Source: Desulfuromonadales bacterium (GTDB lineage Bacteria > Desulfobacterota > Desulfuromonadia > Geobacterales > Pseudopelobacteraceae). Taken from it: DNA of 64,000 nucleotides. Made by a program: the position numbers and the translations under genes. Below the pieces are notes generated by a model, which was given only the letters and a program-made list of their open reading frames with translations, did no database searches and was not told where the DNA came from. Of the stretch, positions 1-8,626 are shown in pieces; positions within the stretch are counted from its first letter, which is position 1; the number at the start of each line of letters is the position of its first letter. The stretch is taken from NCBI GenBank assembly GCA_013377095.1, contig JACAAY010000012.1, positions 1-64,000 on the forward strand, written 5' to 3'.

Positions 1-98
1 AGGGACTCCGGTTCTAACATGACAAAAATATACTGTCAATGGAAAAACAAACGATTGGATCAATTATCTGGCTGCATCTAATAGTCACTTAGCTCAAC

Positions 99-1541
99 TC
101 AATAGATTTCAAAGAACCGCCCTGTGCCAAGCTTGTGAATTTTCATCAGGTTTGTCGATCCGCGTGCCTCAATAGGCATTCCCATGATAACCACAATGAT
201 ATCTCCCTTGTGGAACCCTGACGCAAGCAGGATTCCCTCAACGGCCCTGATTGCCTCATCAAGTTCGACCATAACCGCAATTCCAGTGGGTGTAACACCC
301 CAGTTGAGCGAGAGTCTGCACTGAATCTCTCTGGTAGTGGTAAAAGCTCGTATGGGTATATTGGGGCGGAATCGAGAAATCAGCGATGCGGTACTTCCCG
401 TTTGCGTAAATACCGCAATTGCCTTGGCATCAAGACTTGATGCCGCCTGGCAAGCGGATTCAGCAACCGCTCGTGAAATACTGTGAGATGATGATTTCCG
501 ATCAGCTTTTATTGGCCAGGTATGGGTTTGTTCCACGTACCGTGCAATTCGATTCATTATTTCTACAGATTCTACGGGGTAATCGCCAGCTGCGGTTTCA
601 GCCGAAAGCATAACTGCGTCAGTGCCATCGATTATCGCATTGGCCACATCAGATGTTTCCGCACGGGTTGGGCGTGGATTACGCACCATTGAGTCCAGCA
701 TCTGGGTTGCTGTAATAACCGGTTTCCCAGCTTCATTGCATGCAGCAATGATTTTTTTTTGATAAAATGGCACTTTTTCAGCCTTTACCTCAACACCGAG
801 ATCGCCACGCGCCACCATGATCGCATCCGCTGAAAGCAGAATTTTCTTAAAATTTCTGAGCGCTTCAGGTTTTTCAATCTTTGCAACAACCGGAGTGTCC
901 ATCCCTTTTGAATAGATAATTCGCTTGAGCTGATCAACATCTTCCGCCGTACGTACAAAAGAAAGCGCCACAAAATCAACACCTGCATCAAGGGCACTGT
1001 CAAGGTCGCGCAAATCCTTATCCGTAAGTGACGACTCAGACACATAGGTCCCGGGCAAATTGATACCTTTATTGTTCTTTAGCAGCCCCCCGGTTATGAC
1101 ATGGCAGAGTACATTATGATCATCAACAGCAACCACCTTTAACTCCATCAATCCATCATCCAGCAAAATCCTCGAACCATTGCGCACATCATGCGGCAGA
1201 CGACCATAGGTTGTAGGAATAACGCCATTTTCACCGATAATGTCTCTGGTTGTAATGGTTACATCCTGTCCCTTGGTCAATGCCATGGCGCCACCGGCCA
1301 TGATACCAGTCCTTATTTTGGGCCCCTGAAGATCCGCAAGAATTCCTGCCTGTCTGCCAAGCTTGTTGGAAACCGCACGAATGGACAGGATAGTCTGCAT
1401 CTTCTGGGCACTATCGCCATGGGAATAATTCAGTCGAAATACATCCACGCCGGCGTTCATCAGTCGCGCAATCATATCGGGAGTTGAGCTGGATGGGCCG
1501 AGAGTTGCGACAATCTTGGTTTTTCGCGTTGCCTTTGACAT
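99..1541 (-). CDS. pyk: Pyruvate kinase
   Basis: Catalyses phosphoenolpyruvate + ADP to pyruvate + ATP, the last step of glycolysis, in the cytoplasm. At 480 residues it has the normal bacterial length. The protein opens with the family start TRKTKIVATLGPSS. It carries the active-site stretch VVAKIEKPEAL around residue 220, the MVARGDLGVEV motif that helps bind phosphoenolpyruvate and metal, and the ITATQMLDSM loop. The C-terminal allosteric domain follows, with the FTQTGSTASLISRFRP segment. The start lies 14 bases after the stop of the aconitase gene, so it is probably the last gene of an lpdA-aconitase-pyk operon. No clear terminator is visible in the 98 bases to the left edge. The call is secure; the operon is inferred from spacing. 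Confidence 0.97.
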   Translation of the reverse strand: MSKATRKTKIVATLGPSSSTPDMIARLMNAGVDVFRLNYSHGDSAQKMQTILSIRAVSNKLGRQAGILADLQGPKIRTGIMAGGAMALTKGQDVTITTRDIIGENGVIPTTYGRLPHDVRNGSRILLDDGLMELKVVAVDDHNVLCHVITGGLLKNNKGINLPGTYVSESSLTDKDLRDLDSALDAGVDFVALSFVRTAEDVDQLKRIIYSKGMDTPVVAKIEKPEALRNFKKILLSADAIMVARGDLGVEVKAEKVPFYQKKIIAACNEAGKPVITATQMLDSMVRNPRPTRAETSDVANAIIDGTDAVMLSAETAAGDYPVESVEIMNRIARYVEQTHTWPIKADRKSSSHSISRAVAESACQAASSLDAKAIAVFTQTGSTASLISRFRPNIPIRAFTTTREIQCRLSLNWGVTPTGIAVMVELDEAIRAVEGILLASGFHKGDIIVVIMGMPIEARGSTNLMKIHKLGTGRFFEIY

Positions 1542-1555
1542 AGTAACACCCCTGG

Positions 1556-3490
1556 TTATGTAACCTGCTTCCTTACATGGTTGAGTGTTCCACCCGCGAG
1601 AAGCTCCTTACGCTGTTTTTGGGAAACGTCAAGTATCGTGACAACTTCCTTTCCATCCACCTGCACGGGGATTTCCTGAGCACCACTTTCAATCAACAGT
1701 CGTACATCGGGAATGGAAATACTACTCCCCTGCATGAAATGGCCATGGTCAGAAGGATCCTTGAATGTCAACGGAAGGATACCGAAGTTAACCAGATTTG
1801 CCTTGTGAATTCGGGCAAAGCTCTTGGCAATTTTTGCCCGAATACCCAGATAGCGCGGTGCCAAGGCGGCATGTTCGCGAGATGAGCCCTGACCGTAATT
1901 TTCACCAGCAACGATTATACCATTTCCGGCAGCCCTGGCACGGGCAGGAAATTCCGGATCGACCTGTTCAAACACATGCACGCTTATTGCCGGAATATTA
2001 CTTCGTAAAGGAAGTACTTTATTGCCGGCCGGCATAATGTGGTCCGTCGTGATGTTGTCACCAAGCAAAATGACTACTTCGGCGTGCAATGACTCGGGAA
2101 GCGGATCGAATATTGGAAACGGTACGATATTCGGCCCGGTCTTGATCGTAACGGTCGAGCTATCGTCCAACGGAAAGATAATACCGGAATCATCCAGCAC
2201 ATATCTTGCCGGATTCTGCACCGCTGGATACGGTTTGATTGCAGCCAGCTTGCGCGGATCGGTAATCACTCCAAAAATGCCTGATGCGGCAGCAGTCTCC
2301 GGTGAGCAGAGATACACCTTGTCATCTTTGGTTCCACTTCTTCCGGGAAAGTTCCGCGGAAAGGTCCTGAGGGAAATTTGATTGGTGCCTGGCGCCTGCC
2401 CCATGCCGATACAACCAAGGCAACCTGATTGATGTATGTTGGCGCCAGCCAGCAGCAGTGTCATGATTCCGCCCTGTTCAGCCACGTTTTCAAGTACTTG
2501 ACGACTGCCGGGGTTAACATGGAAAGAGACATGGGAAGCAACGTGCTGCCCTTCCAAAATCCGGCAAACGGTCATCAAATCCCGGAACGATGAATTCACC
2601 GAACTCCCCACCAGCACCTGATCTACCCTGATACCCTCAACATCGGAAACCCGCACAACATTGTCAGGAGACGATGGGCAAGCGATCAACGGTTCCAAAC
2701 AGGAGAGATCGATCTCATCATATTCGTCGTAACCAGCCCCCTCATCGGCAGCAAGCGGTTTCCAACATGCTCCGCGCCCCTGTGATTCGAGAAACTCCCG
2801 AGTCCGTTCGTCCGAAGGAAACAGAGATGATGTGGCGCCCAATTCGGCGCCCATGTTACCTATAGTGGCACGATCAGTAGCGGAAAGCGTGGCCACACCG
2901 GGGCCAAAGTACTCGATGACCTTGCCGACACCCCCCTTGACTGTATGGCGGCGCAGTATCTCAAGTATGACATCCTTACCCGATACCCAATCAGGAAGTT
3001 GGCCCGTCAGCTTGATTCCCATCACCCTGGGACAGGGAAGACTGAAGGGGTGACCGGCCATGGCCAGCGCCACGTCCAATCCTCCGGCACCCATGGCCAG
3101 TACAGAGAGACCAGCGGCAGTGGGGGAGTGGGAGTCGGCTCCCAGCAAGGTTAAGCCCGGAGCACCGAAACGTTCAAGGTGTACCTGATGAGAAACGCCA
3201 TTTCCCGGTTTGGAGAGATGCACACCAAATTTCATGGCCGCGCTAATCAAAAAGGCATGATCATCGGCATTTTTATAATCGGTCTGCAGCAAATTGTGGT
3301 CGATATATTGAGCTGAAAGTGGGGCCTTTACCCGAGGCAATTCCATTGCCATGAATTCCAGCATGGCCATGGTACCGGTTGCGTCTTGAAGCAGTGTGTG
3401 ATCAATGCGTATGGAAATCTCACTTTCCGGAACAAGCTCACCTTCAACAAGATGGGCTTCCAAAATCTTTGTGGTCAAATTTTTCGGCAT
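1556..3490 (-). CDS. Aconitate hydratase, short (about 640-residue) aconitase-family form
   Basis: Predicted to isomerise citrate and isocitrate in the TCA cycle using an Fe-S cluster. The 644 residues fit the compact aconitase family sometimes called Aquifex type, not AcnA or AcnB (about 850-900). Visible motifs are LLGADSHSPTAAG near residue 115, SGCLGCIGMGQAPG with Cys357 and Cys360, and the swivel-domain motifs GDNITTDHIMPAG and GENYGQGSSREHAAL. An oddity is that the usual GSCTNS motif, which carries the third cluster cysteine, reads GSSVNSS, with Ser297 at that place. Another cysteine, Cys395 in VYLCSPETAAAS, might substitute, but that is speculation. The gene lies 23 bases after lpdA and 14 before pyk. 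Aconitase-superfamily membership is sure. The substrate is inferred from context, and isopropylmalate or homoaconitate relatives are less likely. Confidence 0.88.
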   Translation of the reverse strand: MPKNLTTKILEAHLVEGELVPESEISIRIDHTLLQDATGTMAMLEFMAMELPRVKAPLSAQYIDHNLLQTDYKNADDHAFLISAAMKFGVHLSKPGNGVSHQVHLERFGAPGLTLLGADSHSPTAAGLSVLAMGAGGLDVALAMAGHPFSLPCPRVMGIKLTGQLPDWVSGKDVILEILRRHTVKGGVGKVIEYFGPGVATLSATDRATIGNMGAELGATSSLFPSDERTREFLESQGRGACWKPLAADEGAGYDEYDEIDLSCLEPLIACPSSPDNVVRVSDVEGIRVDQVLVGSSVNSSFRDLMTVCRILEGQHVASHVSFHVNPGSRQVLENVAEQGGIMTLLLAGANIHQSGCLGCIGMGQAPGTNQISLRTFPRNFPGRSGTKDDKVYLCSPETAAASGIFGVITDPRKLAAIKPYPAVQNPARYVLDDSGIIFPLDDSSTVTIKTGPNIVPFPIFDPLPESLHAEVVILLGDNITTDHIMPAGNKVLPLRSNIPAISVHVFEQVDPEFPARARAAGNGIIVAGENYGQGSSREHAALAPRYLGIRAKIAKSFARIHKANLVNFGILPLTFKDPSDHGHFMQGSSISIPDVRLLIESGAQEIPVQVDGKEVVTILDVSQKQRKELLAGGTLNHVRKQVT

Positions 3491-3513
3491 ATCAGCTACC
3501 CTTTTGAGTCAAT

Positions 3514-4965
3514 TTATGCATGCAGGGCCTCGCCATGCACGTCCAGAGCCGCTTCTCTCAGCGCCTCGGAAAGTGTCGGATGTGCATGGCACGTTAGGGC
3601 TATATCCCGTGCAGTGCCTCCAAAACTCATCACACTTACCGCTTCGGTTATCAGATCCGATGCCCTGGGGCCGCATATATGAACACCCAATACCCGGTCT
3701 GTCTCAAGGTGTGCCAGGATTTTTACGAATCCTTCGGTTTCTTCCAGGCAACGCGCCCGGCCCGAAGCGGCAAAGCTGAAACGCCCACTCCGGTAAGGAA
3801 TACCATTTTCTTTCAGCAGTTCCTCGGTTGCACCGACAAAAGCTCCCTCCGGCCAAGTATACACAACGCCCGGAATGTATTCATATTCAACAGCTGAAGC
3901 CTGGCCGTTGATCCGTTCAACACACACAACTCCTTCCGTGGAGGCTTTGTGAGCCAGCATCGGACCGCGCACCAGATCGCCGATGGCATAAACTCCCGGA
4001 ACAGATGTCTGGAAATAGTCATCGACAACGACTTTTCCTCTTTCGTCAAATCTTACGCCAAGCTCCTCAAGACCGAGTCCGGTAGTCAAGGGACGTCGTC
4101 CAACCGCCACCAGAACCCTGTCGCAATCAATTTCTTCGCTCCCGGTACCAGCATTGAACTGCACAATTGCTTTAGCTCCCAAACGTCGCACTCCGGTAAT
4201 GCGGGTACCGAGCCTGAACTGAAACCCCTGTTTGCGAAGCGAACGGTAGAGGACATCCGCAATCTGTTTATCCATGGTCGCTAAAATTCGAGGAAGTGTC
4301 TCGATCACCGTTACCTTTGCACCCAGCCTGTTCCAGATCGATCCCATTTCAAGCCCGATATAACTGCCTCCGGCAATGACCAGGTGTTCCGGAACCCTTT
4401 CAAAAGAAAGTGCATCGCGGGAACTAACCACAACCTGACCGTCAAAGGGGATACCGGGCAGAGAAACCGCCTCGCTGCCCGAGGCAAGGATCACCTTTGG
4501 CGCTCGTAAGGAAACCACTGACTGAGAGAGGTCCTGAAGAGCCTGCTGCCCCTGGGCAGCACTCACCTTCACCTCAACCAGATGCCGATTCGCTGCATCA
4601 CATCCTTTAAGAAGAGCGATCCCCTGAAACCGCTCAATCGCCCGTTTTTTAAAAAGGAAATCTATTCCTTCAGCCAACTTCTTTACTACACTCTCCTTGC
4701 GGAGCATCATTGTACCCAAATCCAGCTCAGGAGGGGGGGTGACGATGCCATGCACGGCAAGATTGTCCCGCACTTGGGCAAACAGCTCGCTGGAATCAAG
4801 CAAGGCCTTGCTGGGAATGCATCCTTCGTTAAGACAAACACCACCGAGTCTGGGATTTTTTTCCACCACGGCCACGTTCATGCCGAGCTGCGAAGCGCGA
4901 ATGGCAGCCACATACCCCCCCGGCCCTGCGCCGATGACAATCAGGTCAAACTGTTTTTCAGGCAT
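3514..4965 (-). CDS. lpdA: Dihydrolipoyl dehydrogenase (E3)
   Basis: The flavoprotein E3 subunit, which reoxidises dihydrolipoamide in the 2-oxoglutarate, pyruvate or glycine-cleavage complexes and reduces NAD+. The N-terminal FAD-binding Rossmann motif is IGAGPGGYVAA. The redox-active disulfide is GGVCLNEGCIPSK (Cys44 and Cys49). A central NAD-binding glycine motif (VIAGGSYIGLEMGS) and the C-terminal catalytic histidine motif CHAHPTLSEALRE are present. I place the start at 4965 (MPEKQFDL), because a purine-rich GGGGGAGGGGG stretch lies about 8-10 bases upstream. A longer reading from 4992 would need an ATG without a ribosome-binding site. It heads the lpdA-aconitase-pyk gene string. A sucA gene at the far right of the window is a possible functional partner. 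Confidence 0.95.
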   Translation of the reverse strand: MPEKQFDLIVIGAGPGGYVAAIRASQLGMNVAVVEKNPRLGGVCLNEGCIPSKALLDSSELFAQVRDNLAVHGIVTPPPELDLGTMMLRKESVVKKLAEGIDFLFKKRAIERFQGIALLKGCDAANRHLVEVKVSAAQGQQALQDLSQSVVSLRAPKVILASGSEAVSLPGIPFDGQVVVSSRDALSFERVPEHLVIAGGSYIGLEMGSIWNRLGAKVTVIETLPRILATMDKQIADVLYRSLRKQGFQFRLGTRITGVRRLGAKAIVQFNAGTGSEEIDCDRVLVAVGRRPLTTGLGLEELGVRFDERGKVVVDDYFQTSVPGVYAIGDLVRGPMLAHKASTEGVVCVERINGQASAVEYEYIPGVVYTWPEGAFVGATEELLKENGIPYRSGRFSFAASGRARCLEETEGFVKILAHLETDRVLGVHICGPRASDLITEAVSVMSFGGTARDIALTCHAHPTLSEALREAALDVHGEALHA

Positions 4966-5015
4966 GCAACACACCCCCTCCCCCTGTAACATTCATTCCA
5001 TGCAGAGTACATACG

Positions 5016-5043
5016 ATCTTAGCGCAGACTTCAACAGATGCAA
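5016..5043 (-). promoter_or_regulatory. Candidate sigma-70 promoter of the lpdA-aconitase-pyk operon
   Basis: On the minus strand TTGCAT (5038-5043) and TAAGAT (5016-5021) are separated by 16 bases, about 50 bases before the lpdA start codon. It is the best match found by eye in the gap between lpdA and the terminator of the preceding gene. The -35 match is only partial and nothing here shows use. Confidence 0.35.
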
Positions 5044-5084
5044 ATCCGACATGATCGGAGCACAGGCTTGACATAAGTCTCAAC

Positions 5085-5110
5085 GAAAAAACGTTTCGGG
5101 AACATTTTTC
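5085..5110 (-). terminator. Rho-independent terminator after the solute-binding protein gene
   Basis: Reading the minus strand, GAAAAATGTT, a short CCCGA loop and AACG then TTTTTTC form a bulged stem ending in a T run, about 50 bases after the stop codon at 5158. A further small inverted repeat (CACCCTC / GAGGGTG) lies between the stop codon and this hairpin. It separates the lipoprotein pair from the lpdA operon. Confidence 0.5.
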
Positions 5111-5157
5111 AGCTCCTGCACCCTCTTTGACACTGTGAAACATTTTTGGGGAGGGTG

Positions 5158-6783
5158 TCAGTAGATCTGTTCCGACTCAGGTACATACCATTTAATCTGG
5201 TTATAACCAATCCCGGCTGGAGCTGGTTCCACACCACGGATACGAGCACTTACCACCGGAAGCGCATCGGGAATATATAAAAAAGTATAGGGTTGTTCAT
5301 CTGCCAGAATCTCCTGAATGCGGAAATAGGCACGTTTACGTTTTTCAATGTCAAACGTGCTGCGCCCTTCCACCAGCAGGCGGTCCACCTCGAGACTCTT
5401 GAAACCGATAAAATTGAGTTCACCCGGTTTGGTTTTACTGGAATGCCAGACATCGTACATGTCAGGATCCTGGGAGATACTCCATCCCAACATAACAACC
5501 TCAAAATTGCCCTTATCAACGAACTCCTTTAGGAATGTTGCCCATTCGACAATACGGATTTTCACTTCAATTCCCACGAACCTCAGTCGTTGCTGGATGA
5601 TCTGGGCCGTCAGCAGCCGTTGTTGGTTGCCCTGATTGGTAAGAATAGTAAATGAAAACGGTTTGCCGTCCTTGACCAGAACCCCTGCGCTGTTCTTCTC
5701 TTGCCACCCGGCCTGAGCCAGCAGCTCTGCGGCGTGGCGCGGATCGTAGGCAATATCCTTTACATGGGGATTATAAGCCCAACGACCAGGAACAATCGGG
5801 CCATGTGCTTTCTGCCCCATGCCGAACAAAACTCCATGAATCAATTCATCCTTATTGATGGCCGCAGTCAGGGCCTGTCGAATCCGCTTGTCACCAAACA
5901 ACGGATGTCGGAGATTGTACCCCATATAGACGTAGCTGGGGGAAGGATAGCGGTATTTGTTGAATCGGGAAGTAAACTCGTGGGACACTGTCTGGCGGGC
6001 ATACTGGACCGGGGTCAGATTCATAAGATCGATGGAACCCGCTTTGAGTTCCATATACATAGTTGAGATGTCGGGAATGATCCTATAGATATAACTGGCA
6101 ATGTAGGGGCGCCCCTCGAAGTATTCGGGATTTGCCTCCAGAACAATCTTCTGGCCGGGTATCCATTCCTTAAAGAGATAGGGGCCTGTCCCAACTGGAT
6201 TCCGGGCTAGGGGACTCTTGGTAATATCTCTGCCTTCCAGCAAGTGCGCGGGAAGGATACTGGTTCCCCACGATGCCAGAGCCGGGGCAAAGGGAGCTGC
6301 GTAGGTCACCCTGACAGTGTGATCATCGGGCGCATCAACACGCTTGACCTGTTTAAAATCCTCTGAATAAGCTGTGGGTGTTTTGGGATCAATAATAACA
6401 TGGTAGGTATACAGCACATCACGTGAGGTGAAGGGAGCGCCGTCGTGCCATTTCACTCCTCGGCGCAGGGTAAATGTTATTTCAAGACCATCGGGAGAGA
6501 TTGAAAAGGATTCCGCCAAATCACCTACGAGATTAAGATTCTTATCGTATTTAACCAGCCCGTTATAAATCTGACCGGCCACGGCATGGGATGATGAATC
6601 CGTTGCAAGAATGGGAATCAATGTGGAGGCTTCACCAATGGTACCCTCAACAATCGCATCTCCAAAAGCAGGAGTTTCGACTTTAATGGTTGATTTCGCA
6701 CCTGATGGTGATTCCCGGTTGCAGGCCGCTAGTAACGCCATGGCGACAAGCATGAGGAGCTTGCACCAGAAAAGCCTGTTCAT
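5158..6783 (-). CDS. Peptide/nickel-type ABC transporter solute-binding lipoprotein (SBP_bac_5 family)
   Basis: Extracytoplasmic binding protein of the oligopeptide/dipeptide/nickel class. The N-terminus is a lipoprotein signal with lipobox LLAAC and acylated Cys21. The 541-residue protein has the family features throughout: LTFTLRRGVKWHDG near residue 100, NPVGTGPYLFKEW followed by ANPEYFEGRPYI, and the central RQALTAAINKDELI helix. No permease or ATPase genes of an ABC transporter are adjacent, so it either uses a remote transporter or acts as a sensor or cell-wall-peptide binder; its ligand cannot be told from sequence. Its ATG overlaps the stop of the TPR lipoprotein gene (ATGA), which implies translational coupling. 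Confidence 0.9.
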   Translation of the reverse strand: MNRLFWCKLLMLVAMALLAACNRESPSGAKSTIKVETPAFGDAIVEGTIGEASTLIPILATDSSSHAVAGQIYNGLVKYDKNLNLVGDLAESFSISPDGLEITFTLRRGVKWHDGAPFTSRDVLYTYHVIIDPKTPTAYSEDFKQVKRVDAPDDHTVRVTYAAPFAPALASWGTSILPAHLLEGRDITKSPLARNPVGTGPYLFKEWIPGQKIVLEANPEYFEGRPYIASYIYRIIPDISTMYMELKAGSIDLMNLTPVQYARQTVSHEFTSRFNKYRYPSPSYVYMGYNLRHPLFGDKRIRQALTAAINKDELIHGVLFGMGQKAHGPIVPGRWAYNPHVKDIAYDPRHAAELLAQAGWQEKNSAGVLVKDGKPFSFTILTNQGNQQRLLTAQIIQQRLRFVGIEVKIRIVEWATFLKEFVDKGNFEVVMLGWSISQDPDMYDVWHSSKTKPGELNFIGFKSLEVDRLLVEGRSTFDIEKRKRAYFRIQEILADEQPYTFLYIPDALPVVSARIRGVEPAPAGIGYNQIKWYVPESEQIY

Positions 6784-8486
6784 CTTTCACCTTGCTCCCC
6801 TTTGAACCTGTGGATCTTGTCAGCAACTTCTTTGCGATCCGGGTCAAGCTCCAACGCCTTTTTATACACCTTCAGCGCTTTTTTAGAATCTCGTCGAGCA
6901 ACATAGGCATCTCCCAGATGTTCAAGAATGGTTGAATCATCATCAACAATGCGGCTGGCTTCTTCCAGGTTGCTGACTGCTTCATCATATTTTTTCATTT
7001 TAAAGTAAACCCACCCAAGACTATCCAGAATAAAACCATCATTGGGGCGAATTTCAACAGCCAACTTAAGGAATCCCAGCGCCTCGTCCAAATTTATACC
7101 CATCTCCGCATAGGTATACCCCAGATAATTGAGTGCCTGAGCATCTTTGGGGCTAAGACTGAGCACCTTTTTCATTCGGTCTATTGACTCCTGTTTCTTC
7201 CCAAGCGTGTCATAGAGTACACCGATGCGAAAATGCAGGCGTGGCTCATCCGCAAAAGACTTTTCCGAGTCAAGCAGCAGCTGAAGAGCAGTTTCAACTT
7301 TTCCGGCTGTTTCATAGATTGTGGAAAGATTCAGATATAATTCTATCTGGCTAGGATTTACGGCAATGGCATTTTTCAGTATTTCGATGGCAGCATCATT
7401 TTTCCCTTTTTCCGAGAGAATGAATGCTATGTGCCCAATGGCATCCACATACACGGAAGAATCAGTGGGGATTTTTTGAAATTCTGTGAGGGCGCGATCA
7501 AGATCGCCCTTTTCTTCGTAAGCTACCCCCAGATAGATTCTGATGGGGTGGGCAGAAGGGTCCTTTTCGAGCAAATCGCTGAAAACGGTGATGGCATCAT
7601 CGTACTGCTCAAGCTCAAGATGGATCAATCCGATCTTGCGCATGGTTTCCGCCCCACTCAGCCCTGAATCAGCAGACTGGGTGAGTTGCTCCAAAGCCTC
7701 CTCGAGCCTATGCTGTTGAATAAGTAGCTGAATGAGGCGTTGCTGGACGGCAACACGGCTTTCGTCTTCATCCAGAAGCGTTTGATAAACTTCTATCGCC
7801 TTGTCGTAATCGCCAAGTGCCTCATAGGAAATAGCCATATCAATGGAAGCCTGCGTAAATTCAGGCCGCAAATCGAGGGTTTTTTTAAAATATCCCACTG
7901 CATCACGGTAAAGTTTCATCTGGCTGTAGGTTCGGCCAAGGTAGTAGTATCCCAACACCGATTCGCTGTTTAACTTTATCAGTTCCTTAAGGTTGTTGAC
8001 CGCCTCTTCATATTCAAACAGCCGCGTAAGGGAAACCGCCAAGTGTAAATAAGCATCCTCCTTGGCAGGGTCCAGTTTAATGGCGGTGCGAAGATAGCCT
8101 GCAGCTTCACTGTCCTTACCGGCTGAGGCCATCAGAACACCAGCCATGACGTATGGCTCACGGTAAGCAGGATCCAGCTTGATGGCCTTGTTTATGAACT
8201 CCAACGCCTCCTGCACCTGCCCAATCTTCAGTTTATTCTCAGCCACAGCCGTATAAAGAAATGCTGACGATGGATCACGATCAATGGCTTCACGCAGATT
8301 ACTCAAGGCACTGACATAATCACCCTCATCGCTCGCCAGCCGGGATCTTGAGTAGAGGTACAGTGCACGGGAACGCGCATCATGAAATGCAGGCGGCTCG
8401 GTTGAAGTGGCAGGGACATGACTACCGATGTTCGCGCATGAAACAAGCGACGCAGCGCAGAGGAATATACTCAGGAAAAATTTCAT
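6780..8486 (-). CDS. TPR-repeat lipoprotein
   Basis: A 568-residue protein made almost wholly of tetratricopeptide repeats, more than a dozen, with the W/Y-G-A-F-A-P pattern visible, for example in FALGDYDKAIEVY-like and LGYTYAEMG-like segments. The N-terminus is a lipoprotein signal peptide ending in LVSC (Cys17), so it is probably anchored in the outer membrane facing the periplasm. TPR lipoproteins commonly scaffold envelope complexes, including secretin assembly factors (PilF/PilW type), but those are shorter, so no specific role is claimed. It is the first gene of a two-gene unit with the downstream solute-binding lipoprotein (4-base overlap). The 140-base gap upstream separates it from the plus-strand block. 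Confidence 0.85.
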   Translation of the reverse strand: MKFFLSIFLCAASLVSCANIGSHVPATSTEPPAFHDARSRALYLYSRSRLASDEGDYVSALSNLREAIDRDPSSAFLYTAVAENKLKIGQVQEALEFINKAIKLDPAYREPYVMAGVLMASAGKDSEAAGYLRTAIKLDPAKEDAYLHLAVSLTRLFEYEEAVNNLKELIKLNSESVLGYYYLGRTYSQMKLYRDAVGYFKKTLDLRPEFTQASIDMAISYEALGDYDKAIEVYQTLLDEDESRVAVQQRLIQLLIQQHRLEEALEQLTQSADSGLSGAETMRKIGLIHLELEQYDDAITVFSDLLEKDPSAHPIRIYLGVAYEEKGDLDRALTEFQKIPTDSSVYVDAIGHIAFILSEKGKNDAAIEILKNAIAVNPSQIELYLNLSTIYETAGKVETALQLLLDSEKSFADEPRLHFRIGVLYDTLGKKQESIDRMKKVLSLSPKDAQALNYLGYTYAEMGINLDEALGFLKLAVEIRPNDGFILDSLGWVYFKMKKYDEAVSNLEEASRIVDDDSTILEHLGDAYVARRDSKKALKVYKKALELDPDRKEVADKIHRFKGEQGER

Positions 8487-8626
8487 TGTAATGTCAATCC
8501 GTTTCTTGAAAAAATGTAATAAAAACTAGCATGAATCAACACAAGCGTCAAATGAATATCAAGATGCCCAAGGCCTTGCGGTAGAGCTGGTTTGATGCTA
8601 CTCTTTATGCGAAATGAGGAAGTGTT

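Noticed and set aside
20-38. Inverted repeat TGACA-N9-TGTCA near the left edge, after pyk.
   Set aside because: Only five base pairs, no T run and no gene in view for it to regulate; chance in AT-rich sequence is likely.
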